64,000 nucleotides of DNA from Platanthera guangdongensis. Lineage: Eukaryota; Streptophyta; Magnoliopsida; Asparagales; Orchidaceae. Under the pieces are notes generated by a model. That model was not told where the DNA came from. It searched no databases and saw only the letters and a program-made list of their open reading frames with translations. Location: positions 71,393,628 to 71,457,627 of the forward strand of contig CM077164.1 of NCBI GenBank assembly GCA_039583875.1, in the 5' to 3' direction. Positions 56,941 through 64,000 of the stretch are shown here, one piece after another (position 1 is the first letter of the stretch; each line of letters opens with the position of its first letter). Both the position numbers and the translations under genes were made by a program.

Positions 56941-58233
56941 GTGCAGTGCTTTTCATCCGCTTACATTTACATGGCGCCAAGGAAGAACGCTAGGGTAACG
57001 ATTCTCTTCTTGAGCATGTGAAGCTCTCCTTCATTGCATAGGAAGCCCGCTCTCGCGAGTTTGCGGTGAGTTGGAGGTGTTCCTTCGGGTAGATATGTAA
57101 AGTCCCCATTGTTTAGAGTCCGTATTCGAGAACGGACATAGGCATGATGTGTGAAGCCTACCCGGACATGTTGGTCCGGATCGGTGATGTTGCATTGCAT
57201 AAATGTCGGAGAAGACTCCGTGCGAATGTTTGTTTTCGGGTTTTTCTACGTGGTAGATCTCAACAGGGAGCCTTGGGGATTAACCCAAAGGTGCACCCGA
57301 AAAACTGGGCAGATGCGTGTTTCTGCTAAACTTGTAGGCCTGGGAGCCAATTTGAACATAACTGGGTTATGTGTTGTGTGTAAACGATTTGGGACTCGGG
57401 AAAGTTTGACCCGCGCATATGCTTTGAATTAACGTTGCGGTGTGAGCAACGGGTCAGGCGGAACCGTACCCGCTCTATGTTGTTCGGTTAAAGAGACCTA
57501 AAGTTACTTGGCACTTACCGTTAGCATAGATTGAGGGTCTTAGGCAGTGGCCAGAAAGACCAAATGCTCATGAGAGATTGTCGTCCTGGGGACGGTGGTG
57601 AGTCGGTAGACTTAGGCTGTGATCACCGAGAATGTGCCCTGAGTGCACGGGGCGTGTGGCCCTGCGTGCCAACGCCTGTGATGCAATGTATTTATTTACT
57701 GCTTGGTTGTGCTAATAAAATGCAGGGAAGGAGCATCGCCGCCCCGAGTTGGGGGCGGGATCGTTATAATTTGGTCAGCATTGTTGACCGTTACTTTTGT
57801 TTACCACCATGCGGTGGATTGTGCTTGCAGGTGCTGCCGGACCAAGCGGTCAATAGCGGGCTAAAGCCCAAATTGCGAAGCCGGCCATCGAAGGCCTAAT
57901 TGGAGTGTTTTACTTGCTTTTGTTCATGTATGACCGGCCTGCGTGCCGTGGTATGGAAAACATGTAAAATGAGTAAACCTTTTGTAAGGCCTTAAGGCCA
58001 GTACTTGTGTATGTACTTCATTCCTATTTGGTGTATTAGTGGACATTCATGCTTGGTGCTGGGTTCTTTTAATTGCAACTTATAAAATTGCTTCCGCTAG
58101 AATGCTCTGTGTAGGACGATGGATTGGTTGAATGGTTTCCATTGAGTAATCACCCGGTCTGTCTGTGGTATATGGCGTTGGGCCCCGGCCGGACCTACTG
58201 TTATATGCTATACGATAGATAGGGGGTGTTACA
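56941..58233 (+). repeat. Truncated G2-family LTR
   Basis: GTGCAGTGCTTTTCATCCGC through GGATCGTTATAATTTGGTCAG to ATAGGGGGTGTTACA matches 19290-20601 of the G2 LTR with moderate divergence. The first 760 bp, with the dyad array, are missing. C3 RT sequence begins at once on the right. It may be what is left of an insertion into C3 with deletion on its left. Confidence 0.87.
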
Positions 58234-59136
58234 CAACATACCCACGAGATTGCTCCATGTAAACATCTTCCTGCAGATCACCCTAGAGGAAAGGATTCTT
58301 AACATCCAGCTGCGAAATGAGCCAATCCCTATTGACAGCGACAAAGAGAAGGACCCAAATGGTGCTGAGACGAGCCACAGGAGAGAAAGTATCAAAGTAA
58401 TCAACACCATATGACTGAGTGAAACCTTTGGCCACCAAGCGGGCCTTGTAGCGATCCATGCTACCATCGGGACAGAATTTCACAACAAAGACCCAACGAC
58501 AGCCAACAACATCCGTGCCCAAAGGTGGGGGAACCAGGGTCCAGGTCCCCCGTTCAGTGAGGGTAGCATTTCCTCATCCATAGCAGTCTTCCAATGAGGA
58601 ATAGTGAGAGCCTCCTGGTAGGTGCGGGGAGTGGCGGTCTCAGAGATAGCCAATGCAAATGTCCTACGAGGAGTCAGACGATCATATGAAATAACAGCAG
58701 TCAGCGAGTGCTGGGTACACATCCGCACCCCTTTGTGAAGAGCTATGGGTAGATCCAGGTCGGCATGTTCCTCAGCAGCCGGAGCATCCGTGGCGGAGAG
58801 AGCTGGCCTGGGTGGAGAGAGCGACAGCGGAGAAGATGAGGGAGATGGGGGAGAAGAGGCGGGAAAAGGTGGAGATAGTGGAGATGGTGGAGGTGGTGGA
58901 ACAGTAGTAGGAGCATAGGGAATTGTGGGGTTGTGGTGAGAGGTAGGATCAACAGGAGTAGAGGAGGAAGAGAAGTAAGATGCATTTTCAAAGAAGGTGA
59001 CATCCACAGAGACAAATTGCTTGCGGGTAATGGGGTCAAAGCAACAATAACCTTTCTGAGTGGGAGAGTACCCCAGAAAGACACATTTAGTGGACCGCGG
59101 GGAGAGTTTATCGCGGGTGGCAGAGGGAGCATGCAT
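58234..59136 (-). pseudogene. C3 reverse transcriptase N-terminus and linker
   Basis: The linker has CVFLGYSPTQKGYCCFDP and a long Pro/Ser/Thr-rich region (59136-58560). RT (58522-58234) has [41 protein letters not shown] and [12 protein letters not shown]. One frame change near 58530 separates them. It stops before the YVDD motif, so it cannot be active. Confidence 0.88.
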
Positions 59137-60290
59137 AAAGAATGTGCAGCCAAAGATACGTAGAGGAAGAGGAAAGGGTTCTTTGCCCGGATAGAGAATG
59201 GAGAAAGGAGTTTGACCACGGAGAACGGTGGAGGGAATGAGATTGATGAGATAGCAAGGATGAGAATAGCATAGCCCCAGTAGGAGCGAGGGACATGCAT
59301 TTGCATGAGCAGAGTGCGAGCGACATCAAGAAGGTGACGGTTTTTGCGTTCCGCTACTCCATTTTGTTGGGAGGTGTAAACGCAACTGGTTTGATGAATA
59401 ATCCCATGTTGCGTGCAGAAAGAGGAAAAAGCGTGACTGAGATATTCTTTTGCATTATCCGAGCGTAAGATTTTAATGGAGACATCAAACTGAGTTTGAA
59501 TGGAATGGTAAAAGGATGTCCATACATCAAAAAGTTCAGAGCGGTCGCGTAAGAGATATACCCAAGTAGAGCGAGAAAAGTCATCAATGAAAGTAACAAA
59601 ATAGGAACTACCCCGACCAACGGTAAGGGTAGGAGCAGGACCCCAGATGTCGGAGTGAACAAGATCAAACGGACGGGTAGAACCACGATCTTGCTTTGGA
59701 GGAAAGGAGGAGCGGTGATGCTTGCCAAGTTGACATGTGTCACAATTAAGAGGAGGATGATGCAGAGGGAGGTGGGGCAGAAGCTGGCGAAGAAGCCGGG
59801 GAGGAGCATGACCAAGGTGAAGATGCCATTGGAGAAGATCTGTAGAGGAAGAGGAGAAGGCGGATAGAGCAGAGACGTTGTCGAGGAAGTAGAGGCCGCC
59901 ACTCTCAGTCCCAGTAGCAATCGTCCGTTGGGAGTCCGGATCCTGAAAAGAACAAGAAGTAGGAATGAATGTGACGGAGCACTATAGTTGTTTGCATAAA
60001 GAAGTAACCGATAATAAATTGCAAGAAAACTGGGGCACATAGAGGGTATCTTCCAGGCATAGAGAGGGAGTGACTTGAACCATGCCCGCCCCATTGACCG
60101 GGGAGGGAGAGCCATCAGCAACTATGACCGGGGGCAACCGATCATGTGTTTCTAGATGAGAGAAAAACTGAGGATTTCCTGTCATATGATTTGTAGCACC
60201 AGAGTCGATCAACCATCGTCCACGAGTAACAGCGTGGGCACTACCAGAAGAGGTGACCACCAAGGCAGACAGCTTGGAGGTGGAATCCAT
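59137..60290 (-). pseudogene. C3 protease and integrase
   Basis: The protease active site WLIDSGATNHMTG lies at about 60200 with LYVPQFSCNLLSV downstream. After a TAG at about 59982 the same frame continues with the pre-integrase zinc region (LHLGHAP...CDTCQLGKH) and the integrase core (DIWGPAPT, VTFIDDFSRSTWVY, LRSDNAKEY, QQNGVAERKN). A frameshift near 59280-59310 and the conversion of the domain following the E residue break it. Typical copia order. Confidence 0.87.
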
Positions 60291-60742
60291 TGAAGAGAGA
60301 CAACTAGAGAATAGAAAGCAGCAGCGACAATAACAAGTTGCAAGCCGGGCGAACAGTAGTAGGCCGCGCGGCTAGGAAGGCCGCGGGCAGGAGAACACAG
60401 GTCGGACGGCAAAAGAGAGGCCGCAACGACTAGTAAGCAGGAGCGGCTAGAAGGAAACAGGTCTAGGCGAGGAGCGAGGGCGGTTAGGAGAGGAGCAACA
60501 AGGTCGGGGCGACTATTTAACAGGTTGCGGCGACTACGAGGAGGAGAGCGGTGAGAACAGGTCACTGCGACTTAAGAACAGGTCGCGGCAATGAAGAAGA
60601 GCAGCTAGAGAAGAGAAGCAAGGAGAAACAAGCCGCGCTAACAAGGCAGCGGTCAGAAGAGAAGGAAAGCCGCAAAGACAGGTCGTGGAAAGCAGAAACA
60701 AGCCGCGAGAATCAGAGAGCGCACACAGTCAGGAGGAAAAGG
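60291..60742 (-). other. C3 leader without gag, degenerate short repeats
   Basis: Only 450 bp separate PBS and protease, too short for a copia Gag. The plus strand carries many variants of AACAGGTCGCGGC and AACAAGCCGCG. No zinc knuckle or UBN2 motif is visible in any frame. Confidence 0.65.
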
Positions 60743-60760
60743 CCGCTCCCTCTGATACCA
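60743..60760 (-). promoter_or_regulatory. C3 primer-binding site (initiator tRNA-Met type)
   Basis: The minus strand reads TGGTATCAGAGGGAGCGG directly after the LTR end CTAACA. Confidence 0.9.
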
Positions 60761-61168
60761 TGTTAGAAACGAACAAAAATAAACCGGAAGTGGTTTAACA
60801 GAAACTTTATTATCCCAAAAAGGTATTAATTACAATGTTATAGCCTCCCTTTTATAGAATGGAGGAGATGAGAGAGATTACGAATAAGCAATGTGAGACT
60901 AAAAATTTACAACTATATGCGGCTTTACAAAATGACAAACCGGACAAGCCGTGCGGTTAGACAAACCGGCCAACCGCCCGACCACAACCAGGATGAGAGA
61001 ACAAGCACCCCAGAGAGCAATTCATCACAGGAGACCGCTAGACCGCCCGGTCTCCAAGTCGTCTGAGACAAGCCGCCTGACCGCTGGGACACCAAACTGC
61101 AACAGCCCAGCACACAGACCGGCTAGGAGAAAGCGCCAGACCGCCCGGTCTCCGAACAGCAACAGACA
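60761..61168 (-). repeat. C3 5' LTR (408 bp)
   Basis: TGTTAGAAACG...CAGCAACAGACA. It contains repeated GACCGCCCGGTCTC palindromes (about 61037-61050 and 61138-61152) on the promoter side. The right flank is GGAGA within the X1 LTR. Confidence 0.85.
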
Positions 61169-62543
61169 GGAGAATGTGGTGCGCCCATTTTGATGGCTCT
61201 TTTTTTCTTACTGCAGGTACAATGGTCTAGTTCGTGTTCTGGGATTGTTTGGGAAATCCCAAATGGCACAAAAACATTGCACACGATCATTGGATCTATA
61301 GCGCACGACCACTAGTCGTGTGCCGCTGATCGTGCGCTCTATATTCTCCATTTTCCAAGTTCTGTCTGGGGCTCGCACGACCATTGTACATTGTGCGCAC
61401 GACCGCTGGTCGTGCGCCACTGCTCGTGCGCGTTTATTCAATTTTTTTGTAGTTCTGCCAATGTTAATCGCACGATCTTGGGATCCAGCACGCACGACCA
61501 CCGGTCGTGCGCCACTGATTGTGCGCATATATATTAATTTTTCTGTCCAGCTACAGGTTTCTCTGGGAGCTGAGCGCACGATCATCAACCGTTAGTGCGC
61601 ACGACCACTGGTTGTACGCCACTGATCGTGCGCTCTATTTTTCTGCTGCAGTATTTAATCCCGGCTCCACGAATTAGGGCGACATACATTTCAGTTTCCG
61701 CCCCGTTGCTGCGCACGAAGCACCGTTCCTCTCCCCCACAGGTCCTCCACTCATCTCCACCCTCCGGGAAGCTTTCTCTGGCCATCTGAAGTCATCTTCA
61801 CCCCTTCGGAGAGTTCCGGGCCTCCAACAGCTTGCAATGGAGACCGTTCAGTACTTTTCATCTGAGCAAAGGGGGTAAAGACTGAAGGCAAGGGAAGAAG
61901 ACGGAGGAAGACAAGTGGATTGACAACCCATTTGCCCCCGGAAGCAACCACGGTCAGAGTCGTGAAGTGGATTGGCAACCCACCACTCTGGCCAAGAACC
62001 ACGGCTAGACTTTCCCCATTTCGGTTTATTCTATCTCTTCTCTTTGTGGATTGTACTCTTAATCTTGTAATAAACCTAAAAGTGCTTTTAATTTGTCTAT
62101 GAATGAAGTTGATTGGGTATTTACATCCTCTGTTGTAGCTGTGATGCATTCGCCTCATTTCACGTCCATTCCACTCACGCTCAAGAACCACTATAGCAAA
62201 GGCTAGTGTTGGTGGATGAAGAGGTGATTATGACCCTCACTCTCCGCACGGTGCTCATTCCATCTGCTTGCTCCTCGTCCATCCGCCTAACGAAGCAAGG
62301 CACAGTGGCCTGCATTAGATTCCATCCACCAAGCGAAGCGGTGCTTACGACCCGCATTAGTTTTCTTTTTGTTGTTAGCTTTAGGAATCGAAAACCAACC
62401 CCCTTGTGTTTCATTAAACTCATAGTAACGATCTCGCAATGACGCTATCACGTACCCTTCCTGTATTCCCTCGAGATCGACATTCGGGGAAGCTATTCCC
62501 AAATTATTACTTGACAGTGATCGATGCACTTGCCGACGCATCA
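61169..62543 (+). repeat. X1 3' LTR (5' end cut by C3)
   Basis: GAATGTGGTGCGCCCATTTTG matches 25115 onwards, and the end CTTGCCGACGCATCA matches the 5' LTR end. The dyad array (61265-61640) is longer than in the 5' LTR. The first about 195 bp are missing because C3 lies there. It is followed by GTAAG, the same five bases that precede 24918. Confidence 0.78.
61265..61640. repeat. GCGCACGACC dyad array in X1 3' LTR
   Basis: Eight to ten half or full GCGCACGACCACTGGTCGTGCGC-like sites, roughly every 35-60 bp, ending about 15 bp before a TATTTAA sequence (61650). Confidence 0.87.
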
Positions 62544-62757
62544 GTAAGACCCCATTTTTTCGCTTCACCTCCAGGGTCTTATGCCCAAAATCGTCGTTTT
62601 GCGGCGACACCAACACTCGGGAAGGTCTCCTTACAAAATTCTGATCCTGCCGGTAGTACGATCACCAAAGAAGTAGAAGTACAAAATTTAGATCAATTAA
62701 ATATAAGTCCACAATCACATGTAATATAAGGAAAGATGAATCACAACACATGTCACA
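62544..62757 (-). repeat. Probable continuation of the G3 5' LTR
   Basis: With the TG at 24912 this makes an LTR edge TGTAAGACCCC. On the minus strand TGTGACATGTGTTG...GGGGTCTTACA has the TG...CA form. The length, about 215 bp, is uncertain because G2-like sequence follows. An open 96-codon frame here is not recognisable. Confidence 0.5.
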
Positions 62758-64000
62758 TAGAAGATGTTTCTTTGGTACACCGGAGAAGACTCCGTGATTA
62801 GACGTGTATTTTGTGGACTCGATGGGTTGGACCTGTGAAGGGCAGTAGCAGGAAGTACTAGAGTGCTAGTCCAGGAAAATACCCTTGTGATGCTTGTGTT
62901 GTGTGCTATGGAAAGAACGGTTTTCTAGCACTGCATGATGCTGCAGGGTTTGGGCGGAGTTGGGTGCAGAAAGTGAGTTATGCGGAACCCGTGAAGCGAT
63001 CGTGAATGACGTTAGCATGAACTCCCCTTGGTGATTGTGAAGCCAGTCTGTGGTGGACATTGTGGCTATTATGAAGCCAGTCCGTGGTAGACATTATGGC
63101 TATTGTGAAGCCAGTCCTTGGTGGACAGTATGGCTATTGTGAAACCGACCCGCGCCTTATATTTGGCCTCGAGTACATTGGAATTCGGTGATGGCAAGGT
63201 GACTTGAGAAACGAGGGGTGGCTGATCCGTACCTGCGTTATGTCCGTCCGACTATAAGACCTGAAAGTGCGGTCAGTTGGAGCGCATAATGAGAGTCTTA
63301 GGCCTGCGTGCCGGAAAGACTAAATGCTCAATTTAACCTTTGGGTTTTGGACCTAGAGTGGTGGTGGGACCCTGGTTCGCCGGTACACCAAGAATGTGCC
63401 CTGAGTGCACGGATCAACGGGCCGCGTGGTTGACGGTTGTGATGGATTGTTTGTGCGTGAGAGCACAATGTCTGATATATATCTCTGTCTATGAATTGTT
63501 ATACCTATAGGGAAGGAATACCACTGCCCCGAGAAAGGGGTAGGGTCGTTATAAATTGGTCAGCTGAATGATGACCGTTGCCTTATTTTCCACCATTTGG
63601 TGGGTTGTCCTTGTACAGGTGTTGGAGAGCCGAGCGGGACACACAAAGTCTGAAGTCCCTGCTGTCGTTGCTGCTAGCCCTTGAAGGCTAAGCAAAGAAT
63701 ATTATGTTTTGTTCATGTGTTGTCGGCCTGTTCGCCAATGTTTGGAATCCACTTTTGTAAAGAGGAACTATAAGGCCATAAGGCCAAACGATAGTGTATT
63801 TGCTATACATATCTGCGGGAGTATATATAAATGCAGTTGTTTATATGACTGGTGGAAATTCATGGTTAGAGTTCCATATTACTGTTAAAATCTTCCACTA
63901 GCATGCTCTGAGTTAGGGTGCGATTATGACTTGGTATTAACCTGTAACTTCCCCGCCTATTTTGTGACATATGGTGTGGGGCCCTGGCCGGACCTTCTAT
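62758..64000 (+). repeat. Diverged G2-like LTR, runs off window
   Basis: GGAGAAGACTCCGTG (62783), CTTAGGCCTGCGTGCCGGAAAGAC, GAATGTGCCCTGAGTGCACGG, GTAGGGTCGTTATAAATTGG and GTGGGGCCCTGGCCGGACC occur in the same order and spacing as in the G2 LTR, at lower identity. The sequence ends just before the expected LTR 3' end. Confidence 0.8.

Larger units (their letters stand above)
58234..61168 (-). mobile_element. C3: truncated Ty1/copia element with short LTR
   Basis: On the minus strand: 5' LTR 60761-61168, PBS, a 450-bp leader without gag, protease, integrase and the first third of RT, ending at 58234 against the G2-family LTR. The rest of RT, RNase H and the 3' LTR are lost. It sits in the X1 3' LTR. 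Confidence 0.87.
24918..62543 (+). mobile_element. X1: large non-autonomous LTR element carrying a nested stack
   Basis: The 5' LTR 24918-26422 starts TGATGAGTCC and ends CCGCATCA. A diverged relative ends GACGCATCA at 62543. The 5 bp before the first (24913-24917) and after the second (62544-62548) are both GTAAG, which supports one insertion expanded by later insertions. The native interior seen is 26423-31197: PBS, a duplicated gag-like gene and a non-coding 3' part. No RT, protease or integrase of X1 is visible. By eye the two LTRs share roughly three quarters to four fifths of bases, so the element is old, or the pairing is between subfamilies. Confidence 0.68.

Noticed and set aside
58743..59306. 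187-codon minus-strand frame in C3
   Set aside because: Mostly an out-of-frame reading of the Pro/Ser-rich linker; only its first residues (MQMHVPRSYWGYA) continue integrase.
59354..60121. 255-codon minus-strand frame in C3
   Set aside because: It is Leu/Ser-rich and out of frame; the true integrase motifs (zinc region, D-D-E blocks) lie in the neighbouring frame of the same strand.
62439..62729. 96-codon plus-strand ORF
   Set aside because: It crosses the X1 LTR end, the GTAAG duplication and the G3 LTR, so it is a chance fusion.
1..64000. tRNA genes matching the TGGTATCAGAGC and TGGCGCCGTTG words
   Set aside because: Each occurrence is a short PBS next to an LTR; no cloverleaf surrounds any of them.

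Overview
This window looks like heterochromatic repeat DNA from a flowering-plant nuclear genome. I found no host gene, rRNA, tRNA or CRISPR array. Essentially all of it belongs to LTR retrotransposons: Ty1/copia with UBN2-type Gag and an extra ORF after pol (Sirevirus-like), Ty3/gypsy chromovirus-type and Tat/Retand-type elements, and large non-autonomous derivatives. Plant origin is supported by the element lineages, by primer-binding sites (PBS) complementary to initiator tRNA-Met and tRNA-Asp, and by a GT-AG intron of 81 bp. The species cannot be told.

The elements are nested. Names used here: C = copia, G = gypsy, X1 and L1 = non-autonomous. The oldest layer is G3 (minus; 20602-24917, resuming at about 62549). 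Its integrase is interrupted by G2 (plus; ends 20601). The 5' LTR of G2 is in turn split by G1 (minus; 3788-12588) and by a separate solo LTR of the G1 family (12977-13694, target-site duplication (TSD) CTCCC). G1 is interrupted by C1 (minus; 1-3787), which continues beyond the window.

The 5' LTR edge of G3 is interrupted by X1 (plus; 24918-62543, TSD GTAAG on both sides). X1 contains G4 (minus; about 31198-56940). G4 contains C2 (minus; 33507-55129, TSD TGTCC). The 3' LTR of C2 contains L1 (minus; 35321-44131, TSD GTCTT). To the right, a truncated G2-family LTR (56941-58233), a truncated copia element C3 (58234-61168) and the 3' LTR of X1 (61169-62543) follow. A diverged G2-like LTR runs off the window end (about 62758-64000).

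Most protein genes are broken. The best preserved are C1 gag, C2 gag-pol plus its post-pol ORF, the X1 zinc-knuckle protein (second copy) and the antisense ORF of G1. The most unusual structures are: a strictly periodic 147-bp dimeric array between pol and the antisense ORF of G1; a spliced antisense coiled-coil ORF in G1; a 1,814-bp tandem duplication in X1 that carries a second PBS; L1, which has 3.1-kb LTRs and no coding capacity; and short GC-rich dyad arrays placed in the promoter-side half of LTRs in several unrelated families, one of which also lies inside gag coding sequence.
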